From: Desulfobacteraceae bacterium
Lineage (GTDB): Bacteria; Desulfobacterota; Desulfobacteria; Desulfobacterales; UBA5852
Assembly (NCBI GenBank): GCA_014237395.1
Contig: JABZFP010000029.1
Location: forward strand, 114,537-178,536
Length of the DNA: 64,000 nt
Reading direction: 5' to 3'
The first letter of the stretch is position 1. Every line of letters begins with the position of its first letter. Below, in pieces: positions 1 through 6,880 of this stretch. The notes below the pieces were generated by a model. That model was not told the origin of the DNA and did not search any database. It saw only the letters and a program-made list of their open reading frames with translations. The translations under genes were made by a program, and so were the position numbers.

Positions 1-97
1 GCGCAATGTCGGCGTCAACACGCCCCTCAAACTCGAGCGCGGGCTGAACGCCCAATGGACCGACGGCGGCCTGATGTATACCCCGCCCTTCAAGTAG
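1..97 (+). CDS. aapJ: Amino-acid ABC transporter substrate-binding protein, C-terminal fragment (AapJ-like)
   Basis: Only the last 31 codons lie in the window, read from base 2 and ending in TAG at 95-97. The tail contains NVGVNTPLKLERGLNAQW and ends in YTPPFK, which matches the C-terminus of the periplasmic general L-amino-acid binding protein AapJ/BztA. It sits directly upstream of two HisM-type permeases and an ATPase in the order J-Q-M-P known for Aap systems. A strong terminator separates it from aapQ, as is common where the binding protein is made in excess. Family assignment rests on the short tail plus gene order. Confidence 0.8.
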   Translation, partial: RNVGVNTPLKLERGLNAQWTDGGLMYTPPFK

Positions 98-137
98 ACG
101 CGACACGCGTGTAAACGCGTATCCCTGATGCAATGAC

Positions 138-174
138 CTGCCAGGCCGCCGGCAGCATGCGGCCTGGCAGTTTT
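138..174 (+). terminator. Intrinsic terminator/attenuator between aapJ and aapQ
   Basis: CTGCCAGGCCGC (138-149) pairs perfectly with GCGGCCTGGCAG (159-170), followed by TTTT. A second small palindrome, AATCCGACGGATT, follows at 175-187. As all four aap genes are co-directional, this probably lowers read-through into the permease genes rather than ending the operon. Confidence 0.85.
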
Positions 175-196
175 AATCCGACGGATTAAACGACTT

Positions 197-1393
197 ATGC
201 CACAGACCGAACCACCCGTGCCCGAAGCCGACGCACCCTCCAAGGCCTCCTTCTGGTACGATCCCAAGGTACGCGCCGTTTTTTACCAGATCGGCGCCCT
301 GGCGATGGTGGGCATGCTGGCCTACTACCTCATGTCCAACACCATGGCCAACCTCGAGCGCCAGGCCATCGCCACCGGGTTCGAGTTTCTTGAAAAACAG
401 GCCTCTTTTGAAATCGGCGAGTCCCTGATCTCCTACTCGGCGGCCGACAGCTATGCCAAAGCCCTGGTGGTCGGCGCCCTGAACACCCTGCTGGTGGCGT
501 TTATCGGGGTCGTCCTCACCATTATCATGGGGACCTTTCTGGGCATTGCACGGCTGTCCTCCAACTGGCTGGTGTCCAAACTAGCGGCCATTTATATTGA
601 AGTCTTCCAGGACATTCCGGTCCTGCTGCAACTGTTTTTCTGGTATGCTTTTTTTTACGAAATGCTTCCCGGTCCCCGGCAGGCCATCAACCTTTTCGAA
701 GGTGTCTTTGTCTGCAACCGGGGCCTGATCTTCGGTATTCCAGCGGCGGACCCGGCCTATGCCTATATGGCCATCGCCTTTCTGGCCGGCTGCATCGCGG
801 TCTACCTGATTCGCCGCTGGGCGCACCAGCGCCAGGACCGCACCGGACAAATCTTCCCCCTGTTCCGGGTGGCTGCCGCCATCCTGATCGGCCTGCCGGC
901 GATCACCTGGTGGCTGGCCGGGGCTCCCACGGCCATGAATGTGCCGGAGTTGAAAGGCTTCAATTTTATCGGCGGCGTCAGCGTGAGTCCTGAATTCACG
1001 GCCTTGCTGCTGGGCCTTGTCCTTTACACCGCGGCCTTTGTGGCCGAGGTCGTGCGCGCCGGTATTCAGTCCGTCAGCAAGGGCCAGACCGAAGCTGCCA
1101 TGTCAATCGGCCTGAAACCCGGCCAGGTCCTGAACCTGGTCATTCTGCCCCAGGCCCTGCGGGTCATCATCCCGCCCCTCACCAGCCAGATGCTCAACCT
1201 GACCAAGAACAGCTCCCTGGCGGTAGCCATCGGGTATCCCGATTTTGTTTCGGTGGCCGGCACCACGATCAACCAGACCGGCCAGGCCATCGAGGGCGTG
1301 GCCCTGATCATGGCGGTCTATCTCATTTTCAGTCTGTCCACTTCGGCCTTCATGAACTGGTACAACAAAAAAATGAAACTCGTGGAGCGATAG
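197..1393 (+). CDS. aapQ: General L-amino-acid ABC transporter permease AapQ
   Basis: 398-aa inner-membrane permease of the HisM/GlnP family. It has one N-terminal hydrophobic segment (about residues 28-47), then the permease core from about residue 90. The conserved cytoplasmic loop EAAMSIGLKPGQ, which docks to the ATPase, is followed by LPQALRVIIPP near residues 316-326. The length matches AapQ/BztB (about 400 aa), longer than simple glutamine permeases because of the extra middle segment. It follows aapJ after a terminator and precedes aapM by 7 bases. The start has no clear Shine-Dalgarno sequence, so it is less sure than the rest. Confidence 0.9.
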   Translation: MPQTEPPVPEADAPSKASFWYDPKVRAVFYQIGALAMVGMLAYYLMSNTMANLERQAIATGFEFLEKQASFEIGESLISYSAADSYAKALVVGALNTLLVAFIGVVLTIIMGTFLGIARLSSNWLVSKLAAIYIEVFQDIPVLLQLFFWYAFFYEMLPGPRQAINLFEGVFVCNRGLIFGIPAADPAYAYMAIAFLAGCIAVYLIRRWAHQRQDRTGQIFPLFRVAAAILIGLPAITWWLAGAPTAMNVPELKGFNFIGGVSVSPEFTALLLGLVLYTAAFVAEVVRAGIQSVSKGQTEAAMSIGLKPGQVLNLVILPQALRVIIPPLTSQMLNLTKNSSLAVAIGYPDFVSVAGTTINQTGQAIEGVALIMAVYLIFSLSTSAFMNWYNKKMKLVER

Positions 1394-1400
1394 GCGCTTT

Positions 1401-2498
1401 ATGGAAGACGTACGCCTGCCAAACACGCCAGTTGACGACATTCGCCCCCCCCGGACCAGCATCGGTGCAATCGGCTGGCTCAGGGCGAATCTGTTCAACT
1501 CCTGGTTCAACTCGCTGCTGACCCTGGTGATCGCCTACGCCCTCTACCAGTGTATTCCCCCATTGGTCCGCTGGGCCTTTATCGACAGCCTCTGGACATC
1601 CACCGGCCCTGAATGCCAGGCGGCCGACGGCGCCTGCTGGTCCATCATACCGGCCAATTTCCGCTTTATCATGTTCGGGTTTTACCCCTATGAAGAACAG
1701 TGGCGCCCGGCCATCGCCATCGTCCTGCTGGTCGGCCTCCTGATCTTCAGCCAGTATCGACGCAATTGGAAAAAATATCTTTTCTACACCTGGATCGGCG
1801 GCCTGGTGATCATGGGCGTCCTGATGAGGGGCGGCATCCTAGGCCTGACGCCGGTGGAAACCAGCCAATGGGGCGGGCTTCCTCTGACCCTGCTGCTTTC
1901 CGTCTTCGGCCTCACCGCCGCCTACCCGCTGGGCATCGTGCTGGCCCTGGGGCGCCAATCCCGCCTGCCGGCCATCCGGTCGCTGTGCGTCGTCTATATC
2001 GAACTGATCCGGGGCGTTCCCCTGATCAGTCTGCTGTTCATGTCGTCGGTGGTCTTCCCGCTGTTTCTGCCGGAGGGCGTTTCGCTGAACGCCATCCTGC
2101 GGGCCCAGGTCGCCATTATTCTGTTTACTGCAGCCTACATCGCGGAAGTGGTGCGGGGCGGGCTGCAGGGCATGTCCAAGGGGCAGTACGAGGCCGCCGA
2201 GGCCATCGGCCTGAATTACGTCCAGACCATGCGGTTGATCATCCTGCCCCAGGCCTTGAAGATCGTCATCCCCCCGTCCGTCAGCATCCTGATCTCGGCC
2301 TTCAAGGACACATCCCTGGTGGTCATCATCGCGCTCTACGATTTGTTGAAGACCACCCAGTCCATCCTGGGGGATCCCCGCTGGATGGGGTTTTCGGCGG
2401 AAGCTTATCTGTTCGTGGCCATGATTTATTTTATCTGCTGTTTCTACATGTCCAATTTCAGCCGTAAGCTGGAACGGGAACTGGATACGGGATTATAG
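1401..2498 (+). CDS. aapM: General L-amino-acid ABC transporter permease AapM
   Basis: 365-aa integral membrane permease and partner of AapQ. The N-terminal third contains hydrophobic stretches around a periplasmic loop (residues about 55-90), as in AapM/BztC. The C-terminal core has the ATPase-docking loop EAAEAIGLNYVQ and LPQALKIVIPPSV. It starts 7 bases after aapQ, consistent with coupled translation. It should form the heterodimeric channel with AapQ. Length agrees with the family (about 365-385 aa). Confidence 0.9.
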   Translation: MEDVRLPNTPVDDIRPPRTSIGAIGWLRANLFNSWFNSLLTLVIAYALYQCIPPLVRWAFIDSLWTSTGPECQAADGACWSIIPANFRFIMFGFYPYEEQWRPAIAIVLLVGLLIFSQYRRNWKKYLFYTWIGGLVIMGVLMRGGILGLTPVETSQWGGLPLTLLLSVFGLTAAYPLGIVLALGRQSRLPAIRSLCVVYIELIRGVPLISLLFMSSVVFPLFLPEGVSLNAILRAQVAIILFTAAYIAEVVRGGLQGMSKGQYEAAEAIGLNYVQTMRLIILPQALKIVIPPSVSILISAFKDTSLVVIIALYDLLKTTQSILGDPRWMGFSAEAYLFVAMIYFICCFYMSNFSRKLERELDTGL

Positions 2499-2513
2499 GA
2501 AAAAGCTTTGCAC

Positions 2514-2540
2514 CATGAAGGGCATGAAGAACATGAAGAA
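2514..2540 (+). repeat. Short tandem repeat in the aapM-aapP gap
   Basis: CATGAAG occurs three times at a 9-base period (2514, 2523, 2532). The 262-271 bp gap between aapM and aapP has no coding signal. Near its end (about 2727-2745) it carries TTTTTACGAAACCGTCAA, a phrase resembling pieces seen near other repeats (about 6594 and, inverted, 8716 and 9072). Function unknown. Confidence 0.4.
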
Positions 2541-2769
2541 AAGCTGAATTGCGACACGGCTTCTTGCGCAGGGATGACAGTCGCTGTCGTGAAACTTGAT
2601 GAACGCGTAAAAGTAATGTGACGGTTGCGTAAAATATTCGAGATCAAGGCTTGCGGATCCCGAGGAGTGAAGCGTACTCATGGTACGCTGCAATGACGAG
2701 GGATACGCGTAACGCGGATATCGGATTTTTTACGAAACCGTCAAACTTGAAATTTAGGAAATGATCGCC

Positions 2770-3546
2770 ATGAACGATGCCATGCAGACACCGACTGAAG
2801 AGACCCGCAAGGACGACCCCGTCATCCGCATTTCCGGGATGCACAAATGGTACGGTGACTTTCATGTGTTGAAGGACATCAACCTGGAAGTGCAGCGAGG
2901 GGAACGGATTATCATTTGCGGGCCCTCCGGCTCCGGCAAATCCACATTGATCCGCTGCATCAATCGCCTGGAAGAACACCAGCGCGGCAAGATCATCGTG
3001 GACGGCATCGAACTGACCAACGATCTCAAAAATATCGAAAAGATCCGCATGGAAGTCGGCATGGTCTTCCAGCACTTCAACCTCTTCCCCCACCTATCGA
3101 TCCTGGAAAACCTCAGTATCGGCCCCATCTGGGTGCGCAAAACCCCGCGCAAGGAAGCCGAAGAAACCGCCATGTACTACCTGGAAAAAGTCCACATCGC
3201 CGAGCAGGCCAAGAAGTTCCCGGGCCAGCTTTCCGGCGGCCAGCAGCAGCGCGTGGCAATCGCCCGCAGCCTGTGCATGAAGCCCAACGTGATGCTCTTC
3301 GACGAGCCCACCTCGGCCCTGGACCCGGAAATGGTCAAGGAGGTGCTGGACGTCATGATCAGCCTGGCCGAGGAAGGCATGACCATGCTGGTGGTCTCCC
3401 ACGAAATGGGCTTTGCCCGCAGCGTGGCCCACCGCGTCATGTTCATGGACTACGGCCAGATCGTGGAAGAAAACAACCCTGAAGATTTCTTCAACAATCC
3501 CGAACACGATCGGACCAAGCTATTCCTAAGCCAGATCCTGCACTAA
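2770..3546 (+). CDS. aapP: General L-amino-acid ABC transporter ATP-binding protein AapP
   Basis: ABC ATPase that energises the AapQM permease. It shows Walker A GPSGSGKS, the Q-loop in [11 protein letters not shown], signature LSGGQQQR, Walker B VMLFDEP, and the switch histidine in VVSHEMGF. This is the polar-amino-acid class (GlnQ/HisP/AapP), and its 258 aa is the usual length. An in-frame ATG at 2761 touches the sequence TAGGAA (2755-2760). The ATG at 2770 leaves about 9 bases after that likely ribosome site and is preferred. A strong terminator follows the stop. Confidence 0.92.
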   Translation: MNDAMQTPTEETRKDDPVIRISGMHKWYGDFHVLKDINLEVQRGERIIICGPSGSGKSTLIRCINRLEEHQRGKIIVDGIELTNDLKNIEKIRMEVGMVFQHFNLFPHLSILENLSIGPIWVRKTPRKEAEETAMYYLEKVHIAEQAKKFPGQLSGGQQQRVAIARSLCMKPNVMLFDEPTSALDPEMVKEVLDVMISLAEEGMTMLVVSHEMGFARSVAHRVMFMDYGQIVEENNPEDFFNNPEHDRTKLFLSQILH

Positions 3547-3570
3547 GCCGTTCCATTTAGGAACGATATG

Positions 3571-3606
3571 GCCCTGCTTTCTTAATGGAGAGTGGGGCTT
3601 TTTTTA
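3571..3606 (+). terminator. Intrinsic terminator after aapP
   Basis: GCCCTGCTTTCT (3571-3582) pairs, with several G-T wobbles, with GGAGAGTGGGGC (3588-3599 region) and is followed by a run of seven T. It ends the aap operon. Confidence 0.8.
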
Positions 3607-3715
3607 GGTCTTCTCCAATAGATTGGAGAAGAGGGTTCGAGGTTTCAAGGGGTCTATGGTTTAAGTGGTTTATTACCAAAGCGTTTATCATTGCATTACG
3701 TATCTTTATCGCCTT

Positions 3716-3900
3716 GTTCATTTTCTTGTTCGCACAAGAAAACGGAACCAAAAGAAGGCGCCCCCGTCCCGCTTAACCCTGCGCGTCGCCGCTGCGGCCG
3801 GAGCACGCGGAAACTCCCCCGCCTTGCGGCGGGCTTAGACAGTCCGCGCGCTTTAATCCGTCCGCCACGTCGATGCTCGGCGCGCGACAAAGGGGAACGG
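3716..3900 (-). repeat. ~190 bp structured repeat, copy 1 (inverted)
   Basis: Minus-strand copy of the family described most fully at 8490-8700. The inner hairpin is CCCGCC-gcaa-GGCGGG (read on the minus strand) and the terminal hairpin arms are TTTTCTTGT and ACAAGAAAA. The outer stem is partly degraded (GTCGCGC against GCGGGAC). Small open frames inside it are by-products of the repeat. Confidence 0.8.
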
Positions 3901-4405
3901 CAAAACCCTAAGTTGAACGTCTATAAGTTTATTTTAGGCTGGCTTACATCTTAGAACATCATTTCTATTCACAGACGCAATGCCATTAATAAAAATGGCG
4001 CTATGGCCTTCATCCCAGTTGCGGATACTGTGTCAAAACATAGAAAAGCATTTTTTTATGCCTGTCATGTCGGACGCGATCCGGCATCCAGGGTTTCAAT
4101 GTCACGTCAATTCGATGGATTCCGGATCAAGTCCGGAATGACAAAATGATTCAAAGGCATCGTTTGGCAGTCAGCGCCCATCATCCGGCAACATAGATCG
4201 CTGACCAATCCTTTGAGAGGAGACAAAAAGACTCCGGATTTCGTTTGAATGACGCGGTGGGAGTTTTTGGTTATGACGGGGGAAACCAGGTTACAGAATT
4301 AGGGCCGGCCTAACGGAAACCACGCATCAAGCTGGGAGGACGCCCCTTAAGGCATATAAAATACCTCCACAATATATCGAGAAGAAGGTCTGCGATGGTG
4401 TTGTG
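3901..4405. other. Gene-free stretch with a palindromic repeat
   Basis: No convincing coding region. It holds the GTCAT...AATGAC repeat at 4063-4144 and otherwise AT-richer, unstructured DNA leading up to structured-repeat copy 2. No promoter or RNA gene was recognised. Confidence 0.5.
4063..4144. repeat. Dispersed GTCAT..GGAATGACA palindromic repeat, copy a
   Basis: Begins TGTCATGTCGGACGCGATCC and ends GGATCAAGTCCGGAATGACA. The two ends are roughly inverted. Related copies lie at 5968-6051, 6504-6575 and 8740-8811. Such REP-like hairpin repeats are widespread in proteobacterial genomes. Confidence 0.7.
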
Positions 4406-4612
4406 CCGTTCCCCTTTGTCACGAGGCCGGCACATTGTTGCACCGGACGAAAAAGACGCGACGGCTGTCTGAGCCCCGCGACCAGCGGGGCGAGTTCCGG
4501 CGCGTCCGGCCGGTGCGGCGATGGGACGGCGCACCCTAAGGGCTCGTGACACGGGCGCCTTCTTTTGGTTCCGTTTTCTTGCGCGCGCAAGAAAATGAAC
4601 AAAGTTTTTAAG
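4406..4612 (+). repeat. ~190 bp structured repeat, copy 2
   Basis: Runs from CCGTTCCCCTTTGTCACGAG to GAAAATGAAC plus a short conserved tail. The outer stem is GTCACGAG/CTCGTGAC, the inner hairpin is GCCCCGC-gacca-GCGGGGC, and the terminal palindrome arms are TTTTCTTGCG/CGCAAGAAAA. It is close to copy 5. Confidence 0.85.
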
Positions 4613-4644
4613 AGGATAGAGGTCCTACCGAATGCAAAGGCCAT

Positions 4645-4682
4645 AAAAAAACGCCCGGAGGAAAATCCCCCGGGCGTTTTAA
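4645..4682 (-). terminator. Terminator of the DRR-motif small gene
   Basis: AAAACGCCCGG and CCGGGCGTTTT form a long GC stem flanked by A and T runs, so it can act on both strands. It lies 10 bases after the stop of the small minus-strand gene at 4692-4862. Confidence 0.8.
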
Positions 4683-4691
4683 TCAATTCCT

Positions 4692-4862
4692 TCAGGCGGC
4701 ACCATCACAATGATCCGCCCCCATTCGGGGACTCTGCCGGCGATCCCCGCCACTCCGGCGGTCCTCCCCGGAGCGCCGCTCCGGCATATGGCCGGAGTAG
4801 GAAAACTGCCGGCGGTCAATCCCCGACCGGCGACCGCCATTGTCGCATCGCGGAGCCTCCAT
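4692..4862 (-). CDS. Small DRR-repeat protein of unknown function
   Basis: 56-aa hydrophilic, basic protein with three copies of a (R)RSGxDRR motif: RRSGIDRRQF, ERRSGEDRRS and SGGDRRQ. Short proteins with RRSGxDRR blocks are recurrent in Desulfobacterota, but I know of no function. The ATG at 4862 is chosen because GGAAAGGA lies 7 bases upstream; a GTG at 4898 would add 12 residues. A terminator follows the stop directly, so it is an independent unit. A degenerate copy of its 3' end plus terminator occurs at about 6624-6700. Confidence 0.6.
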   Translation of the reverse strand: MEAPRCDNGGRRSGIDRRQFSYSGHMPERRSGEDRRSGGDRRQSPRMGADHCDGAA

Positions 4863-4981
4863 GGCGCCATCCTTTCCCGAGGTGCCGCAACACCTCACAA
4901 AAGAGTTGATGAAAAGGGCACGGGTAATTCCATACCCAATGCCCTTTTCAATTGCAACCCGTTAAGGATGAAACGCGAAGG

Positions 4982-5494
4982 CTATTTCTTGAAATATTTC
5001 TTGCGACCCATGCCGGCCAGACCCACCAGACCAAGACCCATCAGCACTATGGTGCCGGGCTCGGGAACGGGGGCGGTGTCCACTCGAATCGCTCCTCCGC
5101 CGCCACCAAAAGGCGAGATATTAGCTGTTCCACTAATTGAGTAAATACCGGCCGTAAGTAACCAGCTACCCGTACTCCATCTATCATCGGCTGCCGCCGC
5201 ATCATAGTCTCCACCTATATCATCTGAAAGGGAAGTAGGAGCAGAGGTATAACCAAGGCCAGAAACATAGAATTGATCACCAGACAAAAAAGCATCAGTT
5301 ACAGTCAGATAAGCAGACGTTGAAATTGTAAAATCAAATGAAACCGGGTCTTCACCACCATAATACCAGTCGCTATCTTCACCACCGAAGTAGAATTCTG
5401 ACCAGCCACCGTCCACTGCGAGTGGAACGGCTGAAACGATTGCCGGAACCGCTAAAAAAGCGATTAAGACTAAAAAAATCATTCCTTTTCTCAT
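4982..5494 (-). CDS. PEP-CTERM sorting domain protein
   Basis: 170-aa exported protein. It has a signal peptide (residues 1-22, ending VSA), then a low-complexity Gly/Asp/Tyr/Ser-rich body, and a C-terminal sorting signal: VPEPGT (about 143-148), hydrophobic segment IVLMGLGLVGLAG, then basic RKKYFKK. In the family this tail is recognised by an exosortase and the proteins go to the surface or biofilm matrix; no exosortase gene is in the window. The ribosome site GGGAGG is 9 bases before the ATG. The 5' leader carries a c-di-GMP-I riboswitch and terminator and a sigma-54 type promoter (separate entries), so expression probably depends on c-di-GMP. Confidence 0.9.
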   Translation of the reverse strand: MRKGMIFLVLIAFLAVPAIVSAVPLAVDGGWSEFYFGGEDSDWYYGGEDPVSFDFTISTSAYLTVTDAFLSGDQFYVSGLGYTSAPTSLSDDIGGDYDAAAADDRWSTGSWLLTAGIYSISGTANISPFGGGGGAIRVDTAPVPEPGTIVLMGLGLVGLAGMGRKKYFKK

Positions 5495-5520
5495 TACAGC
5501 ACCTCCCTTTTAGTCGGTTA

Positions 5521-5640
5521 AAAATAAAAAAGCCAAGTTACCATCCCCTTTGGCAACCCGGCTGTCTCTCGAATCAGTGGCTTGCGCCCCTGAGAGATCC
5601 GTAGCTTTCCGTCCCTGACTCGCATCAAGTTTGGCTTTAT
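5521..5640 (-). ncRNA. Cyclic di-GMP-I (GEMM) riboswitch with expression platform
   Basis: On the minus strand the leader carries the hallmarks of the GEMM aptamer. There is a 5' element GCCAAAC, then hairpin CTTGA-tgcgag-TCAGG closed by a GCGA (GNRA) loop. The core GGGACGGAAAGCTACGG follows, then a second hairpin (ATCTCTCAG ... CTGATTCGAGAGA) and the tetraloop receptor AGCCGGGTTGCC. The last element is also the 5' arm of a terminator (5525-5562), so ligand-bound aptamer and terminator should exclude each other. That predicts expression when c-di-GMP is high. Aptamer identity is read from the sequence; the ON polarity is inference. Confidence 0.88.
5525..5562 (-). terminator. Riboswitch-controlled terminator
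   Basis: Minus-strand GCCGGGTTGCC (5562-5552) pairs with GGTAACTTGGC (5542-5532), 11 bp including G-U pairs, followed by TTTTTTATTTTT. The 5' arm is the aptamer's GGGTTGCC strand. The 3' arm's TTGGC can alternatively pair with the GCCAA at the aptamer's 5' end. Confidence 0.85.
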
Positions 5641-5683
5641 ATAGGGTGACATAATGCAAGGGGGGTGCCGACTTTATATAGGG
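5635..5683 (-). repeat. 12-bp direct repeat flanking the PEP-CTERM promoter
   Basis: CTTTATATAGGG (plus-strand reading) occurs at 5635-5646 and again at 5672-5683. One copy covers the predicted transcription start, the other abuts the -24 element. It could be a protein binding site or a trace of duplication. Confidence 0.5.
5654..5672 (-). promoter_or_regulatory. Sigma-54 type promoter for the PEP-CTERM gene
   Basis: Minus-strand CGGCACCCCCCTTGCAT has GG at 5669-5668 and GC at 5657-5656 separated by exactly 10 bases, the -24/-12 spacing of RpoN promoters (consensus TGGCAC-N5-TTGCA). The predicted start, about 12 bases downstream, falls at about 5645, just before the riboswitch aptamer begins. 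No activator gene or clear enhancer site was found. Confidence 0.7.
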
Positions 5684-5967
5684 AAAGGTGGCAGGCGAGC
5701 ACACACAACCATTTCACCTTGTAATGATTATACTTTTTCAATTATAAAAATGATATTTATCGTTCACGAAACCCTCTATGAGCCGCAACTTTCCCCCAAT
5801 TTCGCCAGAAATATGGGCAATTTATTTCCTTATTATGAAATGCATTTCACATTCATTATTTACCGAACTTCTTGTCCCGATATACGGCTATCGGCATAGC
5901 GTGAAGGAATGGGCTTGCCGCATTCCGGCAAGGGCCGACATCGCCTTGAGAAAAAAACTATTGGTTT

Positions 5968-6051
5968 TGTCATTCCGGATTTGACCCGGAATCCATTTTT
6001 GGTTGTAAGCATTCTGCACTGCTGGATGCCGGATCAAGTCCGGAATGACGA
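5968..6051. repeat. Dispersed GTCAT..GGAATGACA palindromic repeat, copy b
   Basis: Starts TTGTCATTCCGGATTTGACC and ends GATCAAGTCCGGAATGACGA. The ends are inverted complements around a middle of about 45 bp. Same family as 4063-4144. Confidence 0.75.
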
Positions 6052-6064
6052 ACAGAAAAGAAAT

Positions 6065-6145
6065 GCCGTTTCCCTTTGTCACGAGGCCGGCGCACCCGAA
6101 GAGATCGTGACACGGGCGCTCTCTATTGGTTCTGTTTTCTTGACG
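6065..6145 (+). repeat. Structured repeat, copy 3, internally deleted
   Basis: Starts CCGTTTCCCTTTGTCACGAG and continues GCCGGCGCACCCGAAGAGAT, then the TCGTGACACGGGCGCT end, so the central hairpin section is missing. Relative to copy 5 the loss is about 99 bp, exactly between two GGCGCA direct repeats. The TTTTCTTG terminal hairpin is also truncated. Confidence 0.75.
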
Positions 6146-6260
6146 GCTTTGATTCCGGCATCAAGGGACGCAATAACTGTGTGCTCCCACGTGGCAAGAG
6201 TCCTCAGGTAACACGCGCGAGGATGGCATGAAAGGGGGTTTTGCTTTTATGGTTTTTTGA

Positions 6261-6456
6261 TTTCCCTTTGTCCCGCGCCGAGCATCGGCGGGGTGGACGG
6301 GAATAAGCGCGCGGACTGTCTGAGCCCGCCGAAGGCGGGTGAGTTTCCGCGTGCGCCGGCCACTCCGACGACGCGCAGGAGAAAGCGGGACACGGCGTCT
6401 TCTTTTGGTTCCGTTTTCTTCCACGCGCAAGAAAATGAACAACGCTTTTAAGAGTG
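6261..6456 (+). repeat. ~190 bp structured repeat, copy 4
   Basis: TTTCCCTTTGTCCCGC at the 5' end pairs with GCGGGAC near 6387 (outer stem). The inner hairpin is CCCGCC-gaa-GGCGGG. The terminal hairpin is slightly decayed (TTTTCTT...AAGAAAA). The stems differ in sequence from copies 2 and 5 but keep pairing. Confidence 0.85.
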
Positions 6457-6503
6457 AAAGAGGCCCTACCAAATGCTGAGAGAATCGTAGAAAGCCTCCA
6501 ATC

Positions 6504-6575
6504 CGTCACTCCCGCGCAGGCGGGAGTCCAGAACCAACTGAAATGACTGGATCCCCGCCTGCGCGGGGATGACGA
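6504..6575. repeat. Palindromic repeat, CCCGCGCAGGCGGGAGTCCAG type
   Basis: The left part CGTCACTCCCGCGCAGGCGG is answered at the right by CCCCGCCTGCGCGGGGATGA. Each half is itself a hairpin and the two halves are inverted. It is a relative of the GTCATTCC repeats common in proteobacteria. Confidence 0.75.
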
Positions 6576-6623
6576 GAGGCCCCTTCTTTTGCGACTTTTT
6601 ACGAGGCCATCTATGCGACGACC

Positions 6624-6700
6624 AAAAAATGCCCGGAGGGAAATCCCCCAAGCGCTTCAAACGAATCCTTAAGGCAGCGCCGCCACAGCAATCCGGCCCA
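6624..6700 (-). pseudogene. Relic of the 3' end of a DRR-motif gene with decayed terminator
   Basis: Aligns base by base with 4640-4716: GCCCGGAGG-AAATCCCCC, then AATCCTTAAGGCAGCGCC against AATTCCTTCAGGCGGCACC. On the minus strand it would encode GADGPDCCGGAA, against GADHCDGAA at the end of the small gene at 4692-4862. The terminator stem has lost pairing and no DRR motif remains upstream. Confidence 0.5.
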
Positions 6701-6790
6701 TCCGCACCTTGACAGGCCTCCGGACATCCGGTAAGACTTCCGGAATGAATCACATTCATTTATTTTCAGACCCTGCACGCTGATCATCGC

Positions 6791-6822
6791 AAGGGCCCTG
6801 CTCGTCCGGGGGCCTTTCTTGT
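6791..6822 (+). other. Leader hairpin upstream of livJ
   Basis: AAGGGCCC and GGGGGCCTT form an imperfect hairpin followed by TTTCTTGTTT, 60 bases before livJ. It could be a terminator of upstream transcription or an attenuator in the liv leader; no leader peptide was found. Confidence 0.3.
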
Positions 6823-6880
6823 TTCGAACCCGTTTTCGCTGTTTTGAACGCAATACCAATGAAGTGAAGGGAGGATCACG

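Larger units (their letters stand above)
5690..6880. other. 1.2 kb gene-free, repeat-rich stretch upstream of livJ
   Basis: No convincing protein gene. From left to right it holds an AT-rich segment (about 5710-5850), a GTCATTCC palindromic repeat, an internally deleted structured repeat, a full structured repeat, a second type of palindromic repeat, a relic of the DRR gene 3' end and a leader hairpin before livJ. These are listed separately. Confidence 0.6.

Noticed and set aside
4310..4686. Small open frames inside structured repeats (for example MSRALRVRRPIAAPAG)
   Set aside because: They recur in every repeat copy in several frames, with no ribosome site; they are by-products of the repeat sequence.
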